The position numbers were made by a program, and so were the translations under genes. A DNA stretch of 64,000 nt, from the NCBI GenBank assembly GCA_900618795.1, contig UYJD01000003.1, positions 1,495,627 through 1,559,626 on the forward strand. Direction: 5' to 3'. Below are positions 11,216-21,754 of the stretch, piece after piece. Position 1 is the first letter of the stretch. Every line of letters begins with the position of its first letter. The notes beneath the pieces were generated by a model, which was given only the letters and a program-made list of their open reading frames with translations, had not been told where the DNA came from and made no database searches. The DNA comes from Cyanodermella asteris (lineage: Eukaryota > Ascomycota > Lecanoromycetes > Ostropales > Stictidaceae).

Positions 11216-11955
11216 TGGTCCGATCAAGCTAGCTGAAATGACTTGTCGCCTTTTTCTCGATGTGGCCTGAAGATAGTTTGAACCTCACGAGGGCGCATTC
11301 CGCCGTGAGGATGAATGTGCTCGTCTATCTCGGACCTACCTGTGAGAGCAGTGCCCCATATGCTCCTGCGAGTCGGTACGCATAGAGCATCAATTGGGCG
11401 CATTGTGATAATGCATCTCGTCCAATGAGTTGCGTCTCAGGCTCAACGCCGGAATGACACGCTGACAGACAAGCGTGGGCACAGCAAAGCGAACTCAACT
11501 CAAATTGACCGGAGAAATTTGAGAACTTGCGCACCTGATGCTCCTCGGTGTATGCACCACATGCCTTGAAAGCTCCTTCCATATCAATTTCCATATATTA
11601 CTTCAATGTCAACCATAGGGATTACTGTACCTTTGCTCACAGAGGCAGTATTTCGGGCAGATAGAACAATACCTGCGCAACGACTTCTCTCAGCCGCCGC
11701 TGGGTACTTCCGCGAGCAGGTCACGTGCTCTTCAGAATCTTCTCCGCCCGCTCGATGCAGCTTCCTCTTCTACCCACAATCACATTGATAATCACGGCTG
11801 AACACATCGAACCGTGTGCGATAGCAAGGTTCAAGCGCCACAGCGCTTATCTTGCTACTCAATGTGTCCGTTGGCTGCACGCTACGCTCCTGCGTCCGTC
11901 TCGTGGCATCAGGCTCCACCTCAAGCATCCCAGCATGATTGCAATGCCGAGTCCG
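11216..11955. other. Intergenic, nothing recognised
   Basis: The stretch runs between the amadoriase relic and the LTR-like element. Only short frames of unknown meaning are present. The last five bases (GTCCG) are one copy of the target-site duplication of the element. Confidence 0.5.
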
Positions 11956-12082
11956 TGTAACGCGGGCACGGGGTGGTTGACTGTGTAGGCGACCAGTGAA
12001 GGACGGCGTCAAGTCTGAAGGTGTTGCTCGTAGGTCTGGGTCTTNNNNNNNNNNNNNNNNNNNNNNNNNTTTGTCCGTGACA
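11956..12082. mobile_element. Short LTR-like element (solo LTR or collapsed), copy 1
   Basis: The element begins TGTAACGCGGGCACGGG and ends CCGTGACA. It is flanked on both sides by the 5-base direct repeat GTCCG (11951-11955 and 12083-12087). TG...CA ends plus a 5-base target duplication are the signature of LTR retrotransposon insertion. A run of N (12045-12069) lies inside, so it may be a solo LTR or a longer element collapsed by the assembly. A second copy with its own target duplication lies at 58430-58644. No coding part is visible, and the family (Gypsy or Copia) cannot be told. Confidence 0.65.
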
Positions 12083-12087
12083 GTCCG

Positions 12088-12499
12088 CACTGCGGCTCAA
12101 CCAGATATCCAGAACCCCGCGACCATGAGAGTGTGGGATGTCGATGTTGTATGATAGTGGCTGTCTGCTTGTCATGTCCTGTTGCCGGTTCTACCGAGGT
12201 CGATGATAGGAAGGTGTAGAAATTGGGTGCATGGTTTGATTTGTTGAGGAAGACTATGGACTATAGGTGAGATATATGTATCCTGTATCAGGTGGCTGGG
12301 CAGGATCCAACCACTGATCCACTTGGTCACCTGGCTGACTTGCTGAATACCCGGCATTCAAGACAAGGAAGTGCTGTCGTCGCTTCAACGGACTTACTGG
12401 TACGCGTGCAGGACCCCTTGGGAACTTTGTGCAGTCAACAACTTCCCGTTGATTTGTTGTTTAAGCCCCTTGCGTTCAACTTCAAGAATTCTGACCGAC
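12088..12499. other. Intergenic, nothing recognised
   Basis: This 412-base spacer lies between the LTR-like element and the UNC93-like relic. No gene, repeat or RNA was recognised. Confidence 0.45.
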
Positions 12500-13957
12500 A
12501 TGTCCTACTTCGACGCAGCACCATCAAATAGTCATGCTGGAGGCAGATCAGATGCTCTACGAGCGAAGGGCCCCTTGCCAACGACAACAGCTAAAGAGGC
12601 TGACGATGGAGTTGATATGGAGGCTTACCAACAAGCTGTACCTTTGTGAAAGCGTGTGTATCGGCACAGTCTGATTCAAATGATGTTGCTCTCCGTACAA
12701 GCAATTTGTGGGCCAGCCATGAGCGACGCTATTGCCGGTGAGGCTCGCCAAAGAATCTGGAGACCGTTCAACATCTGGCCTTTCTAATCCTTGTTGGAGG
12801 TCGACTTGCCAACCGCAAACGAACAACATCGCGGCCACCGTCAACGACGCGATGCTTCTGATCGTTTGTTTTCCTTGGTGGATCCTTCGTTAGCAAGCTC
12901 GGGGTGAAGTGGGCTCTCGTCATTGGTGCTATGTCCTTTCCCTTGCAAGGTTTTTCATACTCTTGCAACAACAAATTCGGAAATCAATGGTACCTCATCT
13001 TCGGAGGAGCCATCTCAGGTATCGGCGCCGGCTGCATGATGTCGCTGGCACCGTCCGGAGCTCGTGGCAAATACTTGGCGCTTTCGATCGTATCATGAGA
13101 CTTGTGCCAGCTTGTCGGAGGTACGATTAATCTGGCACAAACAACGAAAAGTATGTGACCGGGGGGTCACTCCGGGTACCTACATTGCCTTCTTGATCAT
13201 CGAATGTTTTGCTTTGCCGTTCGCACTGCTGATTTCTCCGTTGGAGCATGTTGCTCGATCCGATGAAATGCGAATCGTTGTTTCGGAGAAGCTGTCCAAC
13301 AAGCAAGAATTCAAGTTCATCGGCCGTACGTGGGTCTTGAAGCTGGTGCTTCCTTCCTCTCTGTGGGCGATCTGGTCATTCTTCTACAGCGGAAGCTGGT
13401 CCACCTACCTTGCCGTATACTTCTCCGTACGAGCTCGAGCGCTTTCATCGTTAATATCTCACTTCTTCTGCATCGTTGGTTGTTTCGGACTTGGTTTTAT
13501 CCTTGAGATGAAAGTCGTGAGCCAGCGGCGTAGAGCACAGCTTGATCTGTTCACGGTCGTGATACTGAACCTTGGCGTGCATATCTGGTCGATCATGATG
13601 CAGGTCAGATTTGACAGATCTAGCCCGGGAACAATATGACGACTCGCTCTACCTGTTTGCGTTCCTCCCGTACTTCTTCGTGCAAATGACCGGACCATTG
13701 TCTCAGTCGTACTTGTGCTGGCTAATTTCGTCATTTGCGACGGACGCTCAACGTCAGTGCCGCGCTTTCCCCGCTTGCTGTAACATGCGCTAAGCGAAAT
13801 CTGGGGAACGTTCGAAACGGAGCCGCTTTCAGGTACGATCATGTGAAACGTGGGTCTCGGCATCAGCTGATAGTTGGCAGATGTATCGAAGCCGTGGGGC
13901 AGGCTATCTCGTATACCATGAACGCCGGGCTTAGCACGAGTCCTTTGGTTGGATTGT
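12500..13957 (+). pseudogene. Decayed UNC93-like MFS membrane protein
   Basis: A start codon at 12500 opens a polar N-terminus (MSYFDAAPSN). Pieces in several frames then match the UNC93-like (DUF895) branch of the MFS superfamily. They include YRHSLIQMMLLSVQAICGPAM, NIAATVNDAMLLIVCF, VSKLGVKWALVIGA, FGNQWYLIFGGAISGIGAG, TYIAFLIIECFALPFALLISP, and the end piece CIEAVGQAISYTMNAG. Frame changes and stops occur at several points (about 12.65, 12.75, 12.85, 13.08 and after 13.6 kb). The largest open part is 13064-13639. A working protein would have 10 to 12 spans and about 450-480 residues. It is a host transporter relic and the third decayed gene in 14 kb. Confidence 0.75.
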
Positions 13958-14609
13958 AGGTCCCTTCCTTTGAACTAGAAGATTGCGTACCGCTAACGAG
14001 CTCTGCGAAGCTGCGTTACCTCTACTCTCACGGGAGTGGCGCTATTACCGATGGTCGCATTGACAACCGCCACCTGACCGCATTCCAGCTGAACTTGTTG
14101 CAGAAGAGCAGGATCCGATGAAGAAAGGCTTAGCATCGAATCGAACACACAATGGCGCGAAATGGTGCAACTTTATTGCTCTGCTCAAAGCTGGACGACA
14201 TGCACTGACACACTTCATGGTTTTCATGTCATTGGTCGCGAGGGCTAATTAGAGCTTCAACTCGCATAGCCCACAACGTGCTGAGAGCCACACTTGCATC
14301 ACTACCACCCGATACCAGCTGCAAAATCTCGTTTGAAAAAATGATAGTTGCCGATGTGGCCCGATCGCGAATGAAAGTGGCCCCCAGATCAAAAGTCATG
14401 TTCAATCTGCACGAATTGGAGCTGCGGATTCTGATCTCGATCGCCATCTTTCCGGGCCACGAAGGCTGCAAGCATTTTTGCAAGTATGTCAGGCCACCAT
14501 CTAAGTTCGATCAATGAGAGTTTTCCGGAAAAGTGATGCTTGTATGATCCTGTGTCGTGGAGGTGGCAGACCCGCAGCCCCCTAACTTTATTCCCGCAAA
14601 TCAAAACAT
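13958..14609. other. Intergenic, nothing recognised
   Basis: About 650 bases without a recognisable gene, between the UNC93-like relic and the first duplicated block of the secreted-protein module. Confidence 0.45.
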
Positions 14610-14806
14610 CGGATCCTTGAGCGCCCGCTCATGGCGCAAGATATGGACGGAGAATCCTGGCAGCTGTCATCTGTGCTGTCCTACTTGGAGGCGAAACTTG
14701 CTGCGCCTCATTTAAGCGCCCTTGTGCGGGGACAGCGCATATCGCCTTTGCTTGCGGACCGCTCGGCGACCGCTTACGGCCCAGGCGAAGTCTGCAAACG
14801 AGGTTC
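14610..14806 (+). repeat. Upstream duplicated block, module copy 1
   Basis: This stretch resembles 20288-20448 at many points in the same order. Shared pieces are CCCGCTCATGGCG, a GGCAGCTG and TCTGTGCTGT pair, AAACTTGCTGCGCCT and GGCGACCGCTCGG, followed by a shared GTCTGCAA. The spacing between the two copies is about 5.7 kb, close to the spacing of the protein genes, so it marks the left end of a tandem segmental duplication. It is non-coding in copy 2, and I take it as non-coding here although a frame stays open through it. Confidence 0.6.
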
Positions 14807-15236
14807 AGGCACTGGCGCATCGAGCACTTGGTCTCGTACTCAAAGACATCATGCTGCATCGAAAAATCATTTACGTGGTACGCTAGCTAGGAAAAGGAAC
14901 CACACAGCTGTCAGCCCTTTTGTCGGCCAACTACGCCCTGTCGATGGCGGTCTTCAAAGTAATTGGAGAGGCGTACGGTTTCATGGTCTCTTGCCCATGG
15001 TCTACCAGGCCGCACACTTGCGAGCTATTGACCGGATCCTTGGAACTGGGCAAGAGATCTCGATGAGATACAATCGTGCTGTTTTTCCCTTGGCTGATCC
15101 TTACGAGCAGCCTCTGCACTGTCAGGAGCTGATCTTATTGAAACACGCCGGCTGCTCTACTATTATACTTGCCCACCATCTCGTGTGTCCATCTGATTCC
15201 GCTTGCAAAATCGTCTCTCTTGAGGAAGTCGCCACG

Positions 15237-15857
15237 ATGTTTCCCAAATACGTCATTGCTTTCATCGTTCATGTTCCACCACTCATGGCCCAAAGCAGCA
15301 CTCCGATGCCATCGTCTATGCCATCATCACTAAGCACGACGGAAGTCTCCGCGGCCACCGAACCTTCGGGTCCTGCCGGCAACTCAAGCCCGACCTGGAT
15401 AACCAAAAACGTTTACTATAGCCAGTATGTGGAGCAGAGCATGAAGCCTGCAGCGGCAAGCTATCTCGTTCAGCTCAAGTTTGGCTACAATGATGGTCGT
15501 TTCAAAGACAACGACAGAGATTTATACTCCATTTTGTACCACGGACTCTCTGACACTGATGATGTTGATCCTGATGACTTTGATGAAGTCGAGCAGCAGT
15601 CAATCAACAGATTCTTCATCGACGTTTTGCCTACAAGCGCCCAGGAGCTTCAAAGCAGCGTCGCTGCAGTATGGGAAAGCTACCAGGGGATCACTGCAGA
15701 TGCCTCGGAATCCTCTCGTTTCCATTCTCTGGTTGCTCAACACTCGTCCAAGACGGCGCTGAAAACGACCTCGAGCCAGGCAGCAGCAGTGAAGCATGCG
15801 GACGTTATCCATGGCACTCTATTCGGTGGCTGGCTCTGGGTGTTGGGCTTTCTATGA
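15237..15857 (+). CDS. Small secreted protein with GPI-like tail, paralogue 1
   Basis: 206 residues. I chose the ATG at 15237 because it gives a signal peptide (MFPKYVIAFIVHVPPLMAQSS) followed by a Ser/Thr/Pro-rich linker, as in the paralogues. The frame is open further upstream to 14631, but that part is not conserved. The core contains MKPAAASYLVQLKFGYND, then an acidic stretch, then FFIDVLPTSAQELQSSVAAVWESYQ. This aligns with MNSAAASYYLEQLYAT and GYFITLLPTKRQAYESSFISVWYSL of paralogue 2. The C-terminus has a small-residue stretch and a hydrophobic end (HGTLFGGWLWVLGFL) with no basic tail, as expected of a GPI-attachment signal. It has almost no cysteine. I infer a cell-wall or plasma-membrane-anchored protein; the family is not recognised. 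Confidence 0.75.
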   Translation: MFPKYVIAFIVHVPPLMAQSSTPMPSSMPSSLSTTEVSAATEPSGPAGNSSPTWITKNVYYSQYVEQSMKPAAASYLVQLKFGYNDGRFKDNDRDLYSILYHGLSDTDDVDPDDFDEVEQQSINRFFIDVLPTSAQELQSSVAAVWESYQGITADASESSRFHSLVAQHSSKTALKTTSSQAAAVKHADVIHGTLFGGWLWVLGFL

Positions 15858-17149
15858 GGGTATGATCGAGAATTTCGAGCTCGGGCTCGATCATGTTAGG
15901 GTCGAGCGCTGGCTTAGAAGCTTGAGAGTTGCTCGGTGAGCCAGTCTCAGCACTTTTCATCGATTCGTACTTGAACAGATCCAATGGAGAAATTGCGAAC
16001 CAGAGTGATCACAAACTGTAAACCATTTGCATAAAGTGAGTGAACAATACGCTGACGCGCGATCCAATCTGCTTCACAGTGTCGCTCGAGAAAAGACCAA
16101 CTACCAACCTTCTTCGCCCATCTTTCAAGCCTGGTGGTAAATTTGAAAAGCATTGGATGCGCAGACCGCACTGCGACCTAGTTCCATCTGGTCTCCTTGA
16201 GCTCGATCCGGTCACTTGCGTCATTTTTTCCTGGTGGCGCATCGACAATCGTGCTATTTTCCGAGGCGTAAACAAATGGTTTCAAGCTGGGGCTGATCTT
16301 CCCCATATTCCCTGATGACGACAGGAGTCCGTGTAACGGGACCTCTTGGCCCTTGGTCTGAAACGACAAGATCGAGCCATTCGGCCGCAACTGTCAGTGG
16401 CTGCCAGATTCGGCGGCGGTCACTGCCTGTCGGCCCTCGGCTATGATCTGAAGTTCGCTTTGATGCCCTACGGTCCACGCCTCCGGTCCTTGATGACGGC
16501 AAGCCTCACGTTTCTAGTTGTTTCAAGCTTGATACTGAGGGCATATGGCTGAAAATGATATTTCGGACTGTCAGAGCTGCTCGGCGCGCCGTACTGCAGC
16601 TATGATGTTCGTCTTGTTACCCAACAAGGGGCACAAGCCTCAACGACTTGGTGGCTCCCCGGACGGTCGATGAGAGTGAGCCTCGTTACCGTGGCCCAGC
16701 TTCAGTGTTTTGGTGACACGGCCTATCAGATATTCCCAAAGCCCTGTCCGTCCCTTGGCAAGAAGCATCACAGTCCGCTTTACCGTTTTACATTTTATGA
16801 GTGAGATCTCCTGAGTCTCGGACCACGATGGCACCCGCGTTTCATGGCCTCTGTCGGCCTCGTAGGAGCATCTCAAGGCGTCGAGTTATCTATGGGAGCA
16901 ATGCGTAGGATAGGCTGGTCAATTCTCCGTGTTGGCGTGGGTTGGCAGGATCGAAATTCGTAGTCATGTCAAGGCAGAAGAGGCCCAATCGGTACAGCCC
17001 CCTGGCAAAGTATTTAAGTATGCCGCATATCACCAGCCTCTGGGACCGAAGCCAACACTCATCCAAAGGAGGACAGCATTAACTCGATCTGCTGTTTCCT
17101 GTGTCGCTTTGGCCAGGAGCCTTCGTCTTTCAATTCAATTACCTCAATC
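15858..17149. other. Intergenic between small and large module genes
   Basis: About 1.3 kb with no credible gene; many short frames overlap on both strands. The right-hand 150 bases act as promoter and leader of the large gene. Confidence 0.5.
17011..17018 (+). promoter_or_regulatory. Possible TATA element of large gene 1
   Basis: TATTTAAG lies 139 bases before the ATG at 17150. The second large gene has a TATATATA stretch at a comparable distance before its ATG, which supports a core promoter role by position only. Confidence 0.35.
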
Positions 17150-19729
17150 ATGCAGGCCATGATGGTATCATCAGCCTTTTCTGCGATATTCCTCACGATT
17201 TTCTGGGCAGCGACTGCCGTGGCGGCAGTAATACCTGCAGTCACTGAGCTCTCCCCCTCTACCAACGTCCTTCAGCGACACCAACCAGGATTACCCGTCC
17301 GAGATCTCTCTCGGAGTCCTACCGTGAGACCTCGCGACGACGTAAAAATGAAACTCTTGAAGGATATTTCCAGTGCCGATTGTGACAAACTCACAAAAAA
17401 CCCGAAGAGGCCGGCCTGGAACGATGCGGGTGGCAACGAAGCCTTAGATCAGTTTCAGGAGCTCTGGACCAAGGATCTACTTTTCTGTGATGACTGCCTT
17501 GGCCTCACGAAAGACCAGTGCACAAGCCAAGGCGACGATTGCGCGATGGGTCTTCACTCGGCATCAAAAAATCAGACCCATGGGGATGCTCGTTGGGATG
17601 TTGCCCTCGCACTCTACACCGGGACGACACCGCAAACGTGCGGCGCTAACGCCGACGGCTGCAAGACTGCAGATTGTGGCAATTTCGACGGTGTCTCAGC
17701 CGCCTTTATCCTGTGGCAGTCTTTGGTTGACATCAATTCGCAGATGCAAGAGACCTGGGAAACGCTAGACGAAGCGGCTGACGCTCTCGGGCCCCAAGCG
17801 CAAACGTTTTCTGACTTCTTCGCGCCCCTCCCAGATTACAGTAAGGACAGAATCGCAAATGGTATAATCACTACTTCAACCGCTGCTATCCTTGGTGCAC
17901 TGCCGGCTATTGGAGGGACCTTCGCGGCATTTGCCAGCTTCGGAGCCGCAGCCGGAAGCAACGCATTCACAAACAGTCTGGACACGAAGCCAGCTAACAC
18001 GGGAGCATTGATTTCCGCCTTCGGTAATGGAATGAAGGACATGATGGCAATCACTTCCCAGCAACTCTTCGGGACTGATCAACTCGACAACAGCACAGAT
18101 GCTAAACAGGTCTTGTACGAAGCTTTGAAAGATGGCGCCATGCTTGATGCCCCGTTACCAGACAACTTTGCCAAGGACCTCAAGACCATGTACATCAGAG
18201 TCATCTCTCAGCAGGTCGCAGCAAGTGCTTGGCAGTCATTGCAGTCATTGGACCACGGTTATGAGTCGTCACCATTCATTACATTTGCAAACGGTCCGTG
18301 TGAGGGGCTCGATCACGGAGATAAGACAAAGGTTCCAATACTTCACGATCTTGAACATATGGACACACAAGTTGAGATCAATGGTACATGCTACTGGCTT
18401 TTGACCGCAACGCCAAAGCAGCCTGAAAACAACAATGACGCGTACGCTTGCAACGGCTTCCAACCTCTGAACGGAGGCACCAATGATGCACTCTCAAAGC
18501 AAGGCGATACCTTTGGCTACCTCAACTTGAGAGACTTCATTGAGCCCTCGGTGCTAGGGTGGCTGAACAACAATCGTGTCAACGGGTTCTCGAGAATAGG
18601 CAGCACGGACACTGTCGGGGCCTTCATTCCCGATCCTCGAGTTGCAGGCACGGTCAACTTCACGGTATGTGATTATGTAAGCCAGCATGTGCACCTCCAG
18701 CTGCCAGGCGACGGATGCCCGAAGCTTGGTGAAAACCTTCAGTTGGACCAGAAAAAATGTAATCTTCAAGTCGCCAACACGGAGGCCCCCAATCCTCTCA
18801 TCCAGTATGCGGGTGCGTGGCAGCCGGGCACTTGCAAGGTCGAGTGGATGTGGTACGGCGCAGGACTGCCTCTCGCAACGGGCTACAATCCAATACCCAC
18901 AGGTTTCCAATTAGAGATCCGAGTTCACGACAACGATAATCGAGAGATTGGCAACGCCGCGAGGCAGTACTTTCGCAATGCGTGGGAGTTACAAAACAGT
19001 GCTTTACCATACAACATATACATCAGACTCCCAAGCATCGACAAAGCCGAAGACCAACTTCAGTTCTGGTACGCCGATGACCATTGGTGGTCTGATGACA
19101 CATCGTCTCAACACAGCTGCAGTAATGGTAGATGGATAGAGGGCGTGAGATCAGGACACTGCCTGTTTCAATGCGGGATACCCCCGGTCGATGCTCACCG
19201 GGAAAATCCGAACGCGAAGACACCGCCCATCGCCGAGGACAATATGCAGGTCCCCATTACCTTTGGCGCCCCTCTCGCTACGCATGACTTCGATCGCATT
19301 CGTGACCAACCAAAGGAGCCAGACAGGTCCGGGGCTCCGGACGCCTACAGCGACAAGTCATGCTGGGTGCGAATCGTTCAGTACTGGTACGGAACAGCTA
19401 ACGTCGACAACTTCCTGTACCAAGCATATGTTGGCAGTGGCGACGGCCAAAATAGCAAAATCCTCGCGCCCGCCTACAACGCCTTGGTTCCAGCCCCTAT
19501 TGATGCTCCTCAACCTATTTACGGGTTGCGTGGCAGTTTCAATGCGTCGTTCCAACTTGACAAACTTGCTCCGATAACATTTTCATATATGAATGGCGGG
19601 AATCACGATACCTGGAAATCAGATCAGTCTAGCCGTTGCAAGCAGGAAGTTGGCTATCAGCAGCCCTCTCCCGGTGCACTGGGTAATGGCTTCAGGTCGA
19701 TATTGTGTCACCTTGCATGCGACGGATAG
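17150..19729 (+). CDS. Large secreted Cys-containing protein with Gly/Ala hydrophobic segment, paralogue 1
   Basis: This is a single exon of 859 residues. An N-terminal signal peptide (FLTIFWAATAVAAVI) is followed by a proline/arginine-rich linker. Residues about 110-132 hold a Cys motif, LFCDDCLGLTKDQC, then CGANADGCKTADC. A 35-residue Gly/Ala-rich hydrophobic stretch lies at about 238-272 (ITTSTAAILGALPAIGG onward) and could form a membrane hairpin or buried core. The C-terminal two thirds are rich in Trp, Tyr and Asn, with ALPYNIYIRLPSI, WYADDHWWSDD and CWVRIVQYWYG; each has a close match in paralogue 2. Further cysteines near 540-690 and at the end suggest disulphides. Several NxS/T sites fit secretion. 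The family is not recognised and no enzyme motif is seen. Its partner appears to be the small GPI-tailed protein upstream. Confidence 0.85.
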   Translation: MQAMMVSSAFSAIFLTIFWAATAVAAVIPAVTELSPSTNVLQRHQPGLPVRDLSRSPTVRPRDDVKMKLLKDISSADCDKLTKNPKRPAWNDAGGNEALDQFQELWTKDLLFCDDCLGLTKDQCTSQGDDCAMGLHSASKNQTHGDARWDVALALYTGTTPQTCGANADGCKTADCGNFDGVSAAFILWQSLVDINSQMQETWETLDEAADALGPQAQTFSDFFAPLPDYSKDRIANGIITTSTAAILGALPAIGGTFAAFASFGAAAGSNAFTNSLDTKPANTGALISAFGNGMKDMMAITSQQLFGTDQLDNSTDAKQVLYEALKDGAMLDAPLPDNFAKDLKTMYIRVISQQVAASAWQSLQSLDHGYESSPFITFANGPCEGLDHGDKTKVPILHDLEHMDTQVEINGTCYWLLTATPKQPENNNDAYACNGFQPLNGGTNDALSKQGDTFGYLNLRDFIEPSVLGWLNNNRVNGFSRIGSTDTVGAFIPDPRVAGTVNFTVCDYVSQHVHLQLPGDGCPKLGENLQLDQKKCNLQVANTEAPNPLIQYAGAWQPGTCKVEWMWYGAGLPLATGYNPIPTGFQLEIRVHDNDNREIGNAARQYFRNAWELQNSALPYNIYIRLPSIDKAEDQLQFWYADDHWWSDDTSSQHSCSNGRWIEGVRSGHCLFQCGIPPVDAHRENPNAKTPPIAEDNMQVPITFGAPLATHDFDRIRDQPKEPDRSGAPDAYSDKSCWVRIVQYWYGTANVDNFLYQAYVGSGDGQNSKILAPAYNALVPAPIDAPQPIYGLRGSFNASFQLDKLAPITFSYMNGGNHDTWKSDQSSRCKQEVGYQQPSPGALGNGFRSILCHLACDG

Positions 19730-20163
19730 CAGTGATTACATCATGTTTGTTTTGACAGTTGACATGACGAAATTGATCTTTCTCTCGATGCGTCAGTGCG
19801 CTCTAGCTGTGTGTGGCGTCCTTCAGGATGTGCTCAGGAAGTACCGGCTTACTGAAAATGACGCCGACAGAGAGGGTCGACCGTGATGAGACCTTCTCTT
19901 CGTGCCAAGGCTGCGGCAGGCGCATTGCGCTTTGTAAGTGGAATGAGATAACGAAGAACCTGTATTAGCGGCATATACAAACTCGAGACATTTGAATCGA
20001 AATCAGAGCCCGCGAACAATACTGCTCCACAGCATAGACTGAACCTCGTTGTATCTCATGCAAAGCGACAGTACAGCTTTACATGCCATAGCTCATCATC
20101 ACCATCATCAAAGCCAGCCAACCAAGATCGTACGTCCTCTAAAGTCAGGAGAAGGCGTTCAGA

Positions 20164-20278
20164 ATGCCAAGAGAAAGGCGATTAAGTCTAGGTTATTTAC
20201 TTAAGAAACGACGAGTATATAGGCGGGCTCGCTTAGTTATTATAAGCCTAGGCCTCTATATAAACACTTTATCCCCGA
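20164..20278. repeat. AT-rich, RIP-like repeat remnant
   Basis: This block of about 115 bases is rich in TTAT, CTATA and TTAAG steps (for example GTATATAGG and CTCTATATAAAC) in otherwise GC-balanced DNA. It looks like a fragment of a repeat mutated C-to-T by the fungal RIP process. It sits exactly at the junction between the two module copies. No family can be assigned. Confidence 0.4.
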
Positions 20279-20287
20279 GAATGGAAG

Positions 20288-20448
20288 CATTGAATCCTTT
20301 AGGACCCGCTCATGGCGTGAATCATGAGTGGAGAGTCGTGGGCAGCTGATCTGTGTGCTGTTTTGCTCGGAGGTGAAACTTGCTGCGCCTGTGGCCTGTT
20401 TGGCGACCGCTCGGAAACCGCATCCGGTCTAGAGACAGTCTGCAAGCA
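20288..20448 (+). repeat. Upstream duplicated block, module copy 2
   Basis: Counterpart of 14610-14806, with the same order of shared pieces (CCCGCTCATGGCG, GGCAGCTG, AAACTTGCTGCGCCT, GGCGACCGCTCGG). It has suffered deletions relative to copy 1. Confidence 0.6.
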
Positions 20449-21754
20449 GAGATATCGATAGTCCAACTTTCACAAAACAGAGGTACTTGGTTACTGTGGC
20501 TTGTCTCCGTTAACATCATACTGCAATCCCTTGTGAGCGTTGTGGTACGCTAGTTGCAAAGACGAAAATGCTCCAGTGTCAGCCTTGTCGGAAGCCAGAC
20601 ATATACCTACACGGGCCACTTGACAGAGGGGCGAGTGTTTCATCGACACCAGCCCAGCAGACATCGACCGCGTGGTCGCGTGACTGCCTGGATCCCAGCC
20701 TTGGCGATTCAAGAAAGCCCCGACATTATGTTCGAATCGAAGCTCAGACTCCCTTGAGCATCCTTGCAGGGTCTATTTTGTCATAAGCTTGGGTTGCGAG
20801 TCAGAAACACGCGCAGGGGACGACGCCCAAACGACCGGTTACACGAAGCGTTCAGATGCAATCGCGTGATAACTCGTCATCTCGTCCCCGTTGTTCCAAG
20901 TGCCGGGGCCTTGCAGGCATGCTTCCTGAGCTAAAAAGAACGGATTTGAAAGTTGACCCAGCTTCGGGGCACCGCCGACAGAGAGCTGCATGTCGGTAAT
21001 CTTTCAATACTTCTTTCGTGGCTCAGAGTTGGGATCCAGACACTACCTTCCTGCCACTTGGATGGTCGAAACTCCAACCTGAGTTCTCATAATGCGAGAT
21101 CGTTTGATCGCGAGGAAATTTGTCACAGATACGATCGCGAACGCTATCTGATTTCTGGGACCATGCCATCCGGACAGTAGGATTTCATGCAAGATTTGAT
21201 ACACATGCTCGAACACTAACGTTCACTGCCCCTGCCAAGATGATCCGACTACGACCTGCATACATCGTCGACTGTTTCAAGGTCGGCCATAGACTGTGAC
21301 TGATAAAGGTTCATACTTGCCAGTCTACTTCTCCTCCTTGTCGATATGCGGCACAGCATCTTAAGTATCCAGGAGCGGAGCCAGGCGAAGAGATGCTTGG
21401 CTTGTATACCGAGCCGGCTCGGTTTCAGATCGCAGCGACATGCGCCAAAGATGCGTAGATGTGCGTAACTTTCTCGTTGCTCAGTCGCCATGAGGGGCCT
21501 CGGCTTTGTACCTGCATGCAGTCATGGTATTAGAGCACAGCGGTCAGTTTAACATGCAATTGGGTCTTATGCCAAGTGTGCGGGGAAACGAAGGAGGCCG
21601 AGAATGTGGCCGTATCTGAAACTTGACCCCAACTTTCCGTCGGATACACTTCAGACTTCTTCTAGCAACGACGGTGACCAGACACGACTTCACTTACTCT
21701 TTTTCCATTGTCTACTGGAGATTTTTCCCTTCCAAAAACAACAAGCAAAACACA

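Larger units (their letters stand above)
19730..21754. other. Intergenic between module copies, with an AT-rich scar
   Basis: About 2 kb without a credible gene. At 20164-20278 an abruptly AT-rich stretch with many TA steps looks like a small RIP-mutated repeat remnant. At 20288-20448 the duplicated upstream block recurs (separate entry). The remainder is unremarkable. Confidence 0.5.

Noticed and set aside
14631-15236. Upstream 202 codons in frame with small gene 1
   Set aside because: The part is not conserved in the paralogues and overlaps the duplicated non-coding block; the signal peptide begins only at 15237.
2590-17149. Idea that the P450, MFS, amadoriase and oxidase genes form a secondary-metabolite cluster
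   Set aside because: Most are dead, they are far apart, and no backbone enzyme (PKS, NRPS or terpene cyclase) is in the window.
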